Shown: positions 1 to 9,381 of the stretch, piece after piece
How the letters are laid out: the number at the start of each line of letters is the position of its first letter
Position numbering within the stretch: position 1 is the first letter of the stretch
Assembly: GCA_029565395.1 (NCBI GenBank)
Contig: JAKQOG010000258.1
Span: forward strand, 49,063-113,062
DNA length: 64,000 nt
Source of the DNA: Candidatus Hydrogenedentota bacterium
Lineage (GTDB): Bacteria; Hydrogenedentota; Hydrogenedentia; Hydrogenedentales; CAILVY01
Reading direction: 5' to 3'
Translations under genes and position numbers: made by a program
The notes under the pieces: model-generated
Told to the model about the DNA's origin: nothing
The model's database searches: none
The model's input: only the letters and a program-made list of their open reading frames with translations

Positions 1-1173
1 GCGCTAGGCGCGGCGGGCCGCGCGCCGGCGAGCGAGCGGATTGTGATGGGCACCATCGGCTTGGGCGGACGCGGCCGGGATGTGATGCGTTCCTTCATGT
101 CAGAGCCGGACGTGCAGATGGTGGCGGTGTGTGACGTATTCAAGAATAAGCGTGAAGAGGCCCGTAAGCAAGTAAATGATGGGTATAAAAACAAGGATTG
201 CCAAACCTATATCGACATGCTGGAACTCCTGGATCGCCCGGATATCGACGCGGTGCTGATTGCCACGGGCGATAATTGGCATTCGGGGGTGTCGATCCTG
301 GCGGCGCGCGCCGGGAAGGACATGTATTGCGAGAAGCCCATGAGCGTGACCATTGCGGAATCACGCGCCGTGGCGGAAACCATGCGGCGCTTGGGGCGCA
401 TATTCCAATGCGGAACACAGCGCCGCAACGTGGCCAATTTCCGGTTTGCGGTGGAACTGGCCCACAGCGGGAAGCTGGGCCGCCTGAAGGAACTGCACGC
501 TGAGCAGGCAGGCATTGGCCATGAATATGACACGGTACTGCCCGGTGAGCCGGAACCGCCCCGGGAGGAGTTTGACTGGAACCGCTGGCTGGGTCCGGCG
601 CAATGGCGTCCGTATAACCAGAAAACCCCAACGCGCGGATTTTGGAGTTCGCATTGGGATTTCAGCGGCGGCGCGATCACGGAATGGGGCAGCCATACGG
701 CGGATTTGTGTCAGTGGGCGAACAGCGCGGATGACACCGGCCCCATCGAGTTCTGGAAGGAGGGCGACCGCTATTTGGGGCGGTATGCCAACGGCGCCAC
801 GCTGGTCTTGCGCACGGGGCTGCGGTTCGGTTCGTGTCCTGTGCGCTTTGAGGGCGATGAAGGCTGGGTGGAAACGGGCGACTCGGGAGAATTGGAAGCG
901 CATCCAAAATCGCTGATGGGCGAAGGCAAGTTTGAAGGCGGGTACCCCGTGGGCAACCATGTGCGCGAATTTTTGAATTGCGTCAAGACCCGCCAGCAGA
1001 CCATATCGAACGCGGATGTCGCGCATCATTCCATTACGGCATGCCACGTGGCGAACATCTGTAAGCGCCTGGGCCGTCCGGTGAAATGGGATCCGGCAAA
1101 AGAAGAGGCCATCGGCGATGAAGAGGCGAACCGCCTGCGTTCTCGGGCGTACCGGGAACCGTGGTATCTGTGA
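1..1173 (+). CDS. Gfo/Idh/MocA family oxidoreductase (5' partial)
   Basis: NAD(P)-dependent oxidoreductase of the Gfo/Idh/MocA family, usually acting on sugars or inositols. The frame is open from base 1. Its first in-window codons read as an Ala/Gly-rich tail ending APASERIV just before MGTIGLGGRG, so the true start and probably an export signal lie upstream; the GTG at 43 and ATG at 46 are poor starts with no ribosome site. Visible features are the nucleotide-binding GLGGRG loop, the family motif CEKPMSV near residue 90 of the in-window ORF, and a C-terminal half of the Gfo_Idh_MocA_C type ending in REPWYL. Such exported paralogues are numerous in Hydrogenedentes and planctomycetes. The substrate cannot be told. 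A HEAT-repeat lipoprotein gene follows after 38 bases. Confidence 0.88.
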   Translation, partial: ALGAAGRAPASERIVMGTIGLGGRGRDVMRSFMSEPDVQMVAVCDVFKNKREEARKQVNDGYKNKDCQTYIDMLELLDRPDIDAVLIATGDNWHSGVSILAARAGKDMYCEKPMSVTIAESRAVAETMRRLGRIFQCGTQRRNVANFRFAVELAHSGKLGRLKELHAEQAGIGHEYDTVLPGEPEPPREEFDWNRWLGPAQWRPYNQKTPTRGFWSSHWDFSGGAITEWGSHTADLCQWANSADDTGPIEFWKEGDRYLGRYANGATLVLRTGLRFGSCPVRFEGDEGWVETGDSGELEAHPKSLMGEGKFEGGYPVGNHVREFLNCVKTRQQTISNADVAHHSITACHVANICKRLGRPVKWDPAKEEAIGDEEANRLRSRAYREPWYL

Positions 1174-1211
1174 GATCGGGAATCAGCGGACAAATAAAGG
1201 ACGAATGACTT

Positions 1212-3149
1212 ATGAACGATAGAAAATGGCGGTTGAGTGCAGTGGTGGCCGTATGTATGGCGGCCATGATGATGGGGTGTGTCAGTAAAACCACAGTAGC
1301 GGAAGATGCCAGTGAAGCAGAACTGATCGCGGTGTTGAAAAGCGACGCCGATTGGTTCGCGAAGGATGCGGCCTGCCGGCGGCTGCGCGTAATTGGAACT
1401 GCGGAAAGCGTTCCCGCGCTGGCGGCATTATTGCCGGATGCGAAGCTTTCGCACATCGCCCGGTATGCGCTGGAGCCCATGCCGTTCGCAGAAGCGGGGA
1501 AGGCGTTGCGCGATGGTCTTGCCCAAGCCACGGATTTGACCAAGGCGGGCATTGTGATTTCGTTAGGCGCACGGCGGGATAAGGAAGCGGTGCCGTTGTT
1601 GATTCCACTTATTATGGATGCCAACACGGATATAGCGCGGACGGCGGCAGGGGCTTTGGGCCGAATCGCCACATCGGAGGCCGCGGACGCACTGCTCGAT
1701 GCCCAAGACACGGTGGCGATAAGTGTAAAACCCGCGTTATATGAAGGGCTGCTGGCGGCGGCGCAGCAAATGGATAAAAACGGAGAACCCCGGAAGGCCG
1801 CGAAGATTTTCAACCAATTGCTCGATCCGGACAGGGCCATGAACATCCGTATGGGTGCATTTCGCGGACTGGCCTATGCAAAGCCCAGCGCCGACTGGAT
1901 AGAGGACACGCTAGAGGGCGATGATCCCGTGTTGCGGGATATGGCGGCGCAGATTGTCGCGGAAACCACAGGCGAAAAAGACACGAAATATTACGCGAAG
2001 GAATTGCCGGAATTGCCCGAGGAAGGACAGGTGGCGCTATTGCGGGGCTTGGCGGCGCGTAAAGACCCGGCGGCGCGTCCAGCGGTGGCAGAGGCGGTAG
2101 CCAGTAAGGATAAGAACGTACAGTTGGCCGCGTTGAAGGCATTGGCGACGTTGGGCAATGCGGAGAATGTACCCGCCTTGATGGAACGGTTAGGTTCGGA
2201 GGATGAAGACATTGCCGCCACCGCATCGCAAACGCTCACGGCCTTGGAAGGCCCGGAAATCGACGCTGCCATGGCCAATGGCTTTACTACCGCCGCCGTG
2301 CCTGTGCGGGTGAAGTTATTGGAACTGCTGACGAACCGCCGCGCGGCGCAAACAGTCCCGCTGGCCGTTCAAAGTGTGAACGATAGCGATGTGCAACTGC
2401 GTGGAGCGGGGTTGCGCGCGCTGGAGCGCCGCGGCGGGCAGGCGGAAGCGCCTGCGGTGATTGCGTTGATGCTGAAAAGCACGGAAGCGGCGGAACGTTC
2501 CGCAACAGAGTCAGCCTTGGGCGCGATTGGCGTGCGTACGGGCGAGCCGATGCTGCCTTCGTTGCTGACGGCGATGAAGGAAGCGCCGATGGAAGTGCGG
2601 GTGATCTTTCTCCGTGTCATAGCGCAAATTGGCGGCGTGCAGGCGCTTGATACGGTGCTGGCGGCCATGGCGGACCCCAACGAACCTATTCGCACGGAAG
2701 CATTGAACCTGCTGTCTACTTGGACCACGATGGACGCCGCCCCGCATCTGCGTAAACTGGCCGAAAGCGCCGATCTCAGCCAGCAGGTGTTGGGATTGCG
2801 CGGCTACGTCCGCCTGGCGCAAAGCGAAACCGCCGTGGACAAAAAAATCACCATGCTTACGGACGCCATGGGGCTGGTGAAGCGTCCCGACGAGAAAAAG
2901 CTCGTATTATCCGCCTGGGGCGCCCTGCCAACACCACAATCGCTCACCGCGCTACTCCCGCAATTGGACGATCCAGCGGTGAAGACTGAAGCCGCACTGG
3001 CCGTGATCAATGTGGCAACACAACTGGGCAAACAGAGTCCGGAAGGTAAAACACTCGGCATTGACGCGCTCAAGACCGTGTTGGGAAAATGCGACGACGC
3101 CACTATCCACGATACCGCGCAGAATGCATTAACTGCACTGCAAAAGTGA
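1212..3149 (+). CDS. HEAT-repeat lipoprotein
   Basis: 645-residue exported protein. The N-terminus has a basic start, a hydrophobic stretch and a lipobox-like MMGC followed by Val-Ser, so it is probably lipid-anchored. The rest is a run of helical repeats of about 30 residues with signatures such as VPALAALLPD, ADALLDAQD and RTAAGALGRIA, typical of HEAT/PBS-lyase-type repeats that form a protein-binding solenoid. There is no catalytic motif. It lies 38 bases after a Gfo/Idh/MocA gene on the same strand and may be cotranscribed. A strong terminator hairpin follows its stop. The binding partner is unknown. The fold call is secure; the cellular role is not. Confidence 0.85.
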   Translation: MNDRKWRLSAVVAVCMAAMMMGCVSKTTVAEDASEAELIAVLKSDADWFAKDAACRRLRVIGTAESVPALAALLPDAKLSHIARYALEPMPFAEAGKALRDGLAQATDLTKAGIVISLGARRDKEAVPLLIPLIMDANTDIARTAAGALGRIATSEAADALLDAQDTVAISVKPALYEGLLAAAQQMDKNGEPRKAAKIFNQLLDPDRAMNIRMGAFRGLAYAKPSADWIEDTLEGDDPVLRDMAAQIVAETTGEKDTKYYAKELPELPEEGQVALLRGLAARKDPAARPAVAEAVASKDKNVQLAALKALATLGNAENVPALMERLGSEDEDIAATASQTLTALEGPEIDAAMANGFTTAAVPVRVKLLELLTNRRAAQTVPLAVQSVNDSDVQLRGAGLRALERRGGQAEAPAVIALMLKSTEAAERSATESALGAIGVRTGEPMLPSLLTAMKEAPMEVRVIFLRVIAQIGGVQALDTVLAAMADPNEPIRTEALNLLSTWTTMDAAPHLRKLAESADLSQQVLGLRGYVRLAQSETAVDKKITMLTDAMGLVKRPDEKKLVLSAWGALPTPQSLTALLPQLDDPAVKTEAALAVINVATQLGKQSPEGKTLGIDALKTVLGKCDDATIHDTAQNALTALQK

Positions 3150-3165
3150 TTGCTGCTGAATAATT

Positions 3166-3204
3166 ACGCCTCGGAAGGAAAGATGCCTGCCGAGGCGTTC
3201 TTTT
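3166..3204 (+). terminator. Rho-independent terminator
   Basis: A perfect 9-bp stem (ACGCCTCGG with CCGAGGCGT) around a 15-base loop is followed by TCTTTT. It sits 16 bases after the HEAT-repeat gene stop and before the converging DUF1080 gene. Confidence 0.85.
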
Positions 3205-3216
3205 CAGCATGTTTCA

Positions 3217-3861
3217 TTACGACAAAAGCCGGATCATGACTTCCTTCACGGTGATTTTCATTTTGTTGAATTCGTCGCCGGGGTGAATCTGAAATCCGAT
3301 TTTTCCGGTGGTGAAGGAATTCTCATGAACATCGCCGACTTGCTTGCCGTTCAGGCTGACCACAAGATGATCGCCCTTGGCCAGAATGGTCATGGTGTTC
3401 CAATCGTCCTTTTTCTCGAGTGATTTGTCCGTATTCATCGAAAGAAACATCTTGCCAGGGCAATAGATCGTGCCGGAATAGCATTCGGGATTCTTGTATT
3501 CGAGGATGTCCGCCTGATAGGACTTGTCGGGGTTCTGATAGCGGAACCATATACCACTGTTCGCGGGCCATTGAATCTTATAGGTGACGCGCACTTCGTA
3601 ATCGGCATAGTCTTTGTCGGTGAAGAGGTCGCCAGCGGCGCCGTTGGGGCCTTGAACGCCCACAATGCATCCATCCTCCACTTTCCACACCGCATTCCCT
3701 TCCGCTTTCCAGCCGGAAAGATCCTTCCCGTTAAACAACGGCGTCCAATCTGCTTTCTTTTTCGCTTCTTCCGCGGAAAAGGCATTGACCGTCCACAATC
3801 CTGCGATTATTCCCGCGCTTTGTCCCAAAAATGTCCTTCGAGCGATGTGTATCTTCGCCAT
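3217..3861 (-). CDS. DUF1080 (3-keto-disaccharide hydrolase type) exported protein
   Basis: 214 residues. It matches the DUF1080 beta-sandwich pattern: WTPLFNGKDLSGW near residue 40, then DGCIVG, YADYEVRVTYK and SGIWFRYQ, and a late KIGFQIHPGDEF. The family includes 3-keto-glycoside hydrolases and laminarinase-like folds and is common in planctomycetes and Hydrogenedentes. I chose the ATG at 3861 because AAGGAA sits just upstream in the mRNA and because it begins an export signal (MAKIHIARRTFLGQSAG) with a Tat-like RRTFLG motif. The longer frame from 3915 lacks support. Gfo/Idh/MocA enzymes elsewhere in this window could make keto sugars, but no operon link exists here. Confidence 0.87.
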   Translation of the reverse strand: MAKIHIARRTFLGQSAGIIAGLWTVNAFSAEEAKKKADWTPLFNGKDLSGWKAEGNAVWKVEDGCIVGVQGPNGAAGDLFTDKDYADYEVRVTYKIQWPANSGIWFRYQNPDKSYQADILEYKNPECYSGTIYCPGKMFLSMNTDKSLEKKDDWNTMTILAKGDHLVVSLNGKQVGDVHENSFTTGKIGFQIHPGDEFNKMKITVKEVMIRLLS

Positions 3862-4021
3862 GATCTGTTCCTTCCGGTTTGGTTTATTCAACGGCAGGAA
3901 AAAGCAATTTTCCATGCCGTAATCCTTCCACTATGGCAGACAAAGGTTGCTGGATCAAGGCGGGCGGCGTCAGTCGAAAATGTTGTGTTATACTAAAAAT
4001 CCAACTAAGGAGTGAAGGTGT

Positions 4022-6043
4022 ATGCGAAACGAGGTGCATGCGCGGCGGGTTTTTTTTATTGTGTGGATGGGGTTTTGTATGGGAATATGGGCTCCGTCAG
4101 CGGACGCGGAATGCGCGGGCAACTATGTGCAAAATGGCGGGTTTGAGATTGTTCCCGATGAGGCGTGGAACGAGATCAGTGAGAGCGGTTTTCCCGTGAT
4201 CGTTCAGTTGGCTCCGCATACGGGGGAGTACTCGGCGTGGTTTGGGGGGAATATGGACGGTGAAAATGTCACATTGACGCAGCAGTTCACTATCGTGACA
4301 TTGGATTCTCTCTGGCTGGAATTCTATTTGCAGATGGGGCTGAATCAGCCTGAGGACTATTTTGGGGTCTTCATTGATGCCACGCTGCTGTTTGAGGCCA
4401 CGGGATCCACGACCGGCTATTCCTTGTATCATATCGTCCAACGGGATGTTTCCGCCTTCGCCGACGGCATGCCGCACATGTTGATTTTTATGGCGCATAC
4501 CACGGGTATTTTTTCAGTGGACGATGTGTGCTTGCGTACCGGAGAGGCAAGCGAAGGGGAGACGCCGCCGGGCAATGATTATTGTTCGGAAGCCACGGAC
4601 CTTATTTTGGACAACGTGTATATTCAGTCGAATTCCGGGGCGAATTCCGACGTCACGGGGATATGCCGCCCGAATGACGGAGAAGATGTGTGGTTCCGCT
4701 TTACACCGGCCGTTACGGATGACTATACGTTCTCGTTGTGCGGAAGCTTTTTCGACACCACGCTGGCTGTTTTTTCAGGTGATTGCGCGAATCTGAATCT
4801 GCTGGAATGTAATGACGATTACTGCATTGTGTATTCCTGGCTTTGTGTGAATCTTGCCGCGGGCATGCCCTATTTAATCCGGGTGGCCTCTTATGCACCC
4901 GGCGATGGCAGTGTCTATCAACTTCAAGTGCAGCAGGGGTGTGTTGCGCCCGAAGGCGGAGGTGAAAGTGAAGGCGAGGTTGAAGGACAAATCGAAGGAG
5001 AAATAGAAGGTGTAATTGAAGGTGAAGGCGTGATTGAAGGACAGATCGAGGGGGAAATCGAAGGTGTAAATGAAGGGGAAGGTGTGATCGAAGGAGAACT
5101 TGAAGGTGTTAGTGAGGGCGAAGGCGGTGTGGAGGGAGAAATTCCGGGACAGGATTGTCTGGAGGAAACGGTGTACAGTCAATTGCCAGGGCCGGTGAAC
5201 GAACAATGGCAGTCGACGGACAGCACGATGGATCTGGACAGGGCCTGGGATAATTATCAGACTTCCGGCGAAGCGGTGCATGGGGTGCGCTGGTGGGGCA
5301 TGGTGTTTAATGATGACGGCACACCCGCGCAATGCAGTCAGTTTGTGATCCGGTTTGCGAATTTGGAAGAATCGGCGCCGGGTGGTACGGTGTGTGAATA
5401 TACCGTGATGGCCGACTCGGTTTCGACGGGCTTTATGGTGACTGATCTGCCGGTATGGCGGTTTGACGCAGTGATTGAACCGCCGTGCAGCCTCGTGGAA
5501 GGATGGCTCTCCATCCAGAACGATGAATCTGGAAAATCCTTTAATTGGTTAAGTTCGCCGCAGGGAAATCAGGAGCATGCGTTTGAGATCTTTGATACGA
5601 TGTTCTTTGGCGAATTTGATCTCAGTTTTTGTTTGAGCACGGAATCCGGTGAAGGCGAGGGGGGTGAAGAAGGCGAAGGTGGAGCGGAAGGTGTGGAAGA
5701 GGGAGAGGGCGCCGTAGAGGGGGAAAGTGTGGAAGAAGGGGAAGGGGAGCCGGGAATATACACGGCGGATCAAAATGGGGATCATCGCATAAACTTGTCG
5801 GAGCTGTTGCGCGTGATACAGTTCTTCAATTCAAATGGATTCCATTGTTCAGCAGGCACGGAAGACGGCTATGCGCCGGGCGTGGGGGATACTTCCTGTG
5901 CGTCACACGATTGTGACTACAATCCGCACGACTGGCGAATTACCCTTTCCGAGCTGTTGCGGGTGATACAGTTCTTCAATTCAAGCGGTTATCATTATTG
6001 TCCTGAAGAGGCCACGGAAGACGGCTATTGCGTGGGAATGTAA
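4022..6043 (+). CDS. Secreted modular protein with Glu-Gly linkers and C-terminal paired dockerin-like module
   Basis: 673 residues; AAGGAG precedes the ATG. Signal peptide about 1-29 (cleavage near SADA-E). Residues ~30-175 look like a beta-sandwich/CBM-like domain starting NYVQNGGFE. Residues ~185-300 resemble a bacterial pre-peptidase C-terminal (PPC) beta domain (GEDVWFRFTPA). A first acidic linker of EGE/EGV/EGQ units (~307-375) is followed by an unrecognised beta-rich domain (~380-540), a second EGE linker (~545-580), then two copies of the module with LSELLRVIQFFN and EDGYxxG. The first copy contains DQNGDHRINLSE, a textbook EF-hand spacing (D1, N3, D5, E12), so a dockerin-like calcium-binding pair is inferred. 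The two LSELLRVIQFFN segments are almost identical in DNA too. Function is probably surface display or substrate binding. Confidence 0.85.
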   Translation: MRNEVHARRVFFIVWMGFCMGIWAPSADAECAGNYVQNGGFEIVPDEAWNEISESGFPVIVQLAPHTGEYSAWFGGNMDGENVTLTQQFTIVTLDSLWLEFYLQMGLNQPEDYFGVFIDATLLFEATGSTTGYSLYHIVQRDVSAFADGMPHMLIFMAHTTGIFSVDDVCLRTGEASEGETPPGNDYCSEATDLILDNVYIQSNSGANSDVTGICRPNDGEDVWFRFTPAVTDDYTFSLCGSFFDTTLAVFSGDCANLNLLECNDDYCIVYSWLCVNLAAGMPYLIRVASYAPGDGSVYQLQVQQGCVAPEGGGESEGEVEGQIEGEIEGVIEGEGVIEGQIEGEIEGVNEGEGVIEGELEGVSEGEGGVEGEIPGQDCLEETVYSQLPGPVNEQWQSTDSTMDLDRAWDNYQTSGEAVHGVRWWGMVFNDDGTPAQCSQFVIRFANLEESAPGGTVCEYTVMADSVSTGFMVTDLPVWRFDAVIEPPCSLVEGWLSIQNDESGKSFNWLSSPQGNQEHAFEIFDTMFFGEFDLSFCLSTESGEGEGGEEGEGGAEGVEEGEGAVEGESVEEGEGEPGIYTADQNGDHRINLSELLRVIQFFNSNGFHCSAGTEDGYAPGVGDTSCASHDCDYNPHDWRITLSELLRVIQFFNSSGYHYCPEEATEDGYCVGM

Positions 6044-6236
6044 AGCTTTCATTTTGGATCTTTGCCATGGATCCATATAAGAAAGTGCATCACCTGAAAA
6101 TGGGCAGATTAGTTGGTCCTATCTCCAGGCAGTACTCTTTTTCCCCTTTAACGAGGTGACCTATGCCTGGTGAGCGTGGTATGATGGGAATCCTTTGTGG
6201 TGTTTTCCGTGGATCTAAGAGAAAAGGAACAGTAAC

Positions 6237-7640
6237 ATGAAATACGAGAGTTTAACGCGCCGGGCGTTCCTGGCGGCGGCCACGACCACCGCCGTGGCGG
6301 GCATTGCAAGCGCCCAGGACAAACCGAACACAGCCAAGGTGGTGCCGCGCAAGCTGTCGCCGAATGAAAAGGTGAACGTCGCGGCGATTGGCGCGGGGGG
6401 CAAAGGCACCTCGGACATTATGAGTTGCCATAAACTCGGTGAAAACGTGGTGGCCCTGTGTGACGTGGACTGGGATCGCGCGGGTGAATCGTTTTACCGG
6501 CTTAAGGATGCGAAGCAGTTCAAAGACTATCGAAACATGCTGGAAAAAATGCCGGAAATCGACGCCGTGACGATTTCCACGCCCGATCACACACATGCGC
6601 CCGCCGCTTACATGGCGATGAAGATGGGGAAGCATGTCTATGTGCAGAAACCGCTCACGCACACCGTGGCCGAAGCACGTCTGCTGAAAAACGTCGCGAA
6701 GGAAACCGGCGTAATGACGCAGATGGGCAACCAGGGCCACTGCGGCAACGGCGTGCGCACGCTATGCGAAATGATCTGGAGCGGCGCGATTGGGAACGTG
6801 CGCGAGGCGCACGTATGGACGCATCGTCCGGTGTGGGACAATCAGGGCTTGGCCGAGCCGCTGCCTCCGGAAGTCACGCCGGAAAACCTCGACTGGGACC
6901 GCTGGATCGGCTGCGCGCCGTGGCGCCCATACAATCACAAGCTTGCCCCGCATGATTGGCGCGCATGGCTGGATTTCGGCGGCGGTTCCCTGGGCGACAT
7001 GGCCTGTCATATCATGGACCCCGCCTACATGGCGCTGAAACTGGTGGAAGCCACGGATTACACGGTGGAAGTGATGGAACAGCGCGGCCGGAATGATCAG
7101 ACCTTTGCGATTATGTCTACCATCAAGTATTCCTTCCCCGCGCGGGGCGACATGCCGCCGGTGGATGTGTACTGGTATGACGGTCACTGGCCCGATCCCG
7201 CCACCGGACAGGAAATCTACAACCGGCCCAAGCGCCCCGCAGGCATTCCGGAAGACCAGGTGCTGGGCGATGACAACAAGAACGGCTCCTTCTTTGTAGG
7301 CGACAAGGGCGTGCTTACCGCGGGCGAATACGGCGGCGAGCCGCGTCTGATGCCCATTGAAAAAATGAAGGACTACCAATATCCGCCGGAAACCGCCGAG
7401 CGCATCCCCGACGAAAGTCCGTACTTCGATTGGATTCGCGGCATCAAGACCGGGAAAGTGCCCTGCTCGAACTTCGACTATGCCGGTCCCTTCGCGGAAA
7501 TGGTCCAATTTGGCAATCTGGTGGTTAAATCGGGCGAAAAGCTGCATTGGGACAATATCAAGGGTGTGGTGATGGACATATCCAATCCGGAAAAAATCGT
7601 CAGCAAAGAATACCGTAAAGGCTGGGAATTGCCCTGCTAA
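6237..7640 (+). CDS. Gfo/Idh/MocA family oxidoreductase, Tat-exported
   Basis: 467-residue exported dehydrogenase-like protein. The N-terminus LTRRAFLAA followed by an Ala-rich segment ending ASAQD is a Tat signal, consistent with export of a folded NAD(P)-bound enzyme. The Rossmann loop GAGGKG is at residues 52-57. The usual EKP motif is replaced by QKPLTHT near residue 140. The C-terminal half has the WDRWIGCAPWRPYN and GGGSLGDMACHIMDP patterns frequent in planctomycetal members. AAAGGAA precedes the ATG. A terminator follows, so the gene is probably monocistronic. Sugar-type substrate inferred only from the family. Confidence 0.9.
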   Translation: MKYESLTRRAFLAAATTTAVAGIASAQDKPNTAKVVPRKLSPNEKVNVAAIGAGGKGTSDIMSCHKLGENVVALCDVDWDRAGESFYRLKDAKQFKDYRNMLEKMPEIDAVTISTPDHTHAPAAYMAMKMGKHVYVQKPLTHTVAEARLLKNVAKETGVMTQMGNQGHCGNGVRTLCEMIWSGAIGNVREAHVWTHRPVWDNQGLAEPLPPEVTPENLDWDRWIGCAPWRPYNHKLAPHDWRAWLDFGGGSLGDMACHIMDPAYMALKLVEATDYTVEVMEQRGRNDQTFAIMSTIKYSFPARGDMPPVDVYWYDGHWPDPATGQEIYNRPKRPAGIPEDQVLGDDNKNGSFFVGDKGVLTAGEYGGEPRLMPIEKMKDYQYPPETAERIPDESPYFDWIRGIKTGKVPCSNFDYAGPFAEMVQFGNLVVKSGEKLHWDNIKGVVMDISNPEKIVSKEYRKGWELPC

Positions 7641-7664
7641 TTTCCTGAACAATTTGGGTCAAGG

Positions 7665-7703
7665 CGCGCCGTGTTCCGTTATGGGCGGGACACGGCGCGT
7701 TTG
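7665..7703 (+). terminator. Rho-independent terminator
   Basis: A GC-rich stem (CGCGCCGTGTTCC at 7665-7677 with GGGACACGGCGCG, one G-T wobble) is followed by TTTGTC. It lies 25 bases after the Gfo/Idh/MocA stop. Confidence 0.75.
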
Positions 7704-7815
7704 TCATTACGGGTGGTAATTTTATTTATCCGGGGCAATTCTGGCATACTTGTTTTCCCTTGCGGGTTCTCGCAGGGGATTAACGACGGTCAAACGCAGT
7801 GTGCGGAGTTTCTCC

Positions 7816-9381
7816 ATGGAGTCTTTTATTGGTCTGCATTTTATTGACTGGATCATCATTTTAGTATACATGGCCGGTTCGCTTATGCTCGGCGTATACT
7901 GCACTCGTTTTGTTGGGAGCGCCGAAGACTTCTTCATCGCGGGTAAGGCTTTGCCATTCTGGGCCATCGGCTTTTCCATCGTCACGAGCGACATCGGGGC
8001 CACGGATTTCGTGGCGGTGGCCGGCGCGGCCTACTGCAACGGCGTGTCCGCGGCAAATTTTGACTGGATGGGTTCGATGCCCGCCATGGTCATTGCGGCG
8101 TTCGTCTTCGTGCCGTATTTCTGGCGGTCGGGCGTATTTACCATCCCGGAATTCCTGGGCCGCCGCTACAACGCCGCCGTACAGTTCATCAATGGAATGA
8201 TATGGGTCGTGGTGTTATTTTTCATGCTGGCCATCATGCAATGGCTTTCCGCGGATAAACTAATGTATACCGTGTTAGGGTGGAATCCGTATTGGACCTT
8301 GTGGATCACGGCGGGTATCACCGGCATATACACCTTTTCCGGTGGCTTGACCGCGGTAGTATTTACGGACGTGGTGCAGTTGATCGTTATGTATGTCGGC
8401 GGGTTTGGCCTGCTTGCACTAAGCCTGTGGGAAGTGGGCGGATGGACCACATTGCATGAAAAAGTGATTGCCATGGGGCCGGAATATCAGGATCACTTCC
8501 GGATTCTATTGCCCAACGACACTACCGGCCCATTCCCCTGGACCGGCATTGTGTTTGGGTTGGGATTGGTGATGGCGGTGGCTTACATGAGCGGCAACCA
8601 GGTTATTGTGCAGCGCACCCTCGGTGCACGGTCGGAATGGGATGCCAAGGGCGGCATGCTGTTCGGCGGTTTCCTCAAAGCTATGATCCCGCTGATGGTG
8701 GCCTTGCCGGGTTTGTGCGCAGTGGTGTTGCTGCCCACCCTGGGACGGGAAAACGCCGACCGTGCGGTTCCCGAAATGATCCGCGTGCTGATGCCGGCGG
8801 GATTACGCGGGCTCATGTTTGCCGCACTCTTTGCAGCCATGATGTCACATATTTCCGCCACCTTGAACTCCACTACCACCATTTTCATCACGGATATTGT
8901 GGGCCAGATTCGGAAATGGATTGGCAAAGGGGCTTTGCCGGAGAAATTGGCGCTGCGTCTGGGCCGGGTAATTACCGCAACATTGATTATCAGCACGGCG
9001 ATCTTGGCGAAACCAATTGCTGATCGTGAACAAATTTATGTGTTCATGCAGACCATTCTGTCCCTGTTCCAGGGGCCGGTTCTGGCCATTTTGCTGCTGG
9101 GCATTATCTGGCCACGCGCAACGCAATGGGGTGGGCTTGCGGGCCTGGTGCTCGGTGTGATGTGCTGTTTTGTCCTTAAATACACCCCCGGCCTCTTCCC
9201 CTCGGAAGATCCCTTCCTCTTCGTGGCGTGGTGGTCGTTCGTATTTGCCTTGATTGTAACCATTGTGGTTAGCCTGCTCACCCCGCGCGAGCCCGATGAA
9301 AAACTGCGCGGGATGGTGTGGAGTTCCGTGGTGCACGATGAAGAAGCACAAGATGCACTGCAAGAAAGGGTCGCTCAATAA
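7816..9381 (+). CDS. Sodium:solute symporter (SSS family)
   Basis: 521-residue inner-membrane transporter, about 13 hydrophobic segments. Family marks: an N-terminal GSLMLGVYC helix, FFIAGKALPFW, an IPEFLGRRYN segment, GGLTAVVFTDVVQ and SGNQVIVQRTLGA. SSS proteins import sugars, amino acids, nucleosides or carboxylates with Na+; the substrate is not readable from sequence. I start at the ATG at 7816 (MESFIGLHF), with GGAG seven bases upstream, instead of the upstream frame extension at 7750. The stop overlaps the ATG of the next gene by one base (TAATG), so this is the first gene of a tight unit of four. Confidence 0.92.
   Translation: MESFIGLHFIDWIIILVYMAGSLMLGVYCTRFVGSAEDFFIAGKALPFWAIGFSIVTSDIGATDFVAVAGAAYCNGVSAANFDWMGSMPAMVIAAFVFVPYFWRSGVFTIPEFLGRRYNAAVQFINGMIWVVVLFFMLAIMQWLSADKLMYTVLGWNPYWTLWITAGITGIYTFSGGLTAVVFTDVVQLIVMYVGGFGLLALSLWEVGGWTTLHEKVIAMGPEYQDHFRILLPNDTTGPFPWTGIVFGLGLVMAVAYMSGNQVIVQRTLGARSEWDAKGGMLFGGFLKAMIPLMVALPGLCAVVLLPTLGRENADRAVPEMIRVLMPAGLRGLMFAALFAAMMSHISATLNSTTTIFITDIVGQIRKWIGKGALPEKLALRLGRVITATLIISTAILAKPIADREQIYVFMQTILSLFQGPVLAILLLGIIWPRATQWGGLAGLVLGVMCCFVLKYTPGLFPSEDPFLFVAWWSFVFALIVTIVVSLLTPREPDEKLRGMVWSSVVHDEEAQDALQERVAQ

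Noticed and set aside
4874..5332. Phe-rich open frame antisense to the Glu-Gly linker
   Set aside because: Low-complexity mirror of the EGE linker codons; not a protein.
6762..7652. 296-codon open frame antisense to the Gfo/Idh/MocA gene
   Set aside because: Shadow of a clear oxidoreductase gene in GC-rich DNA.
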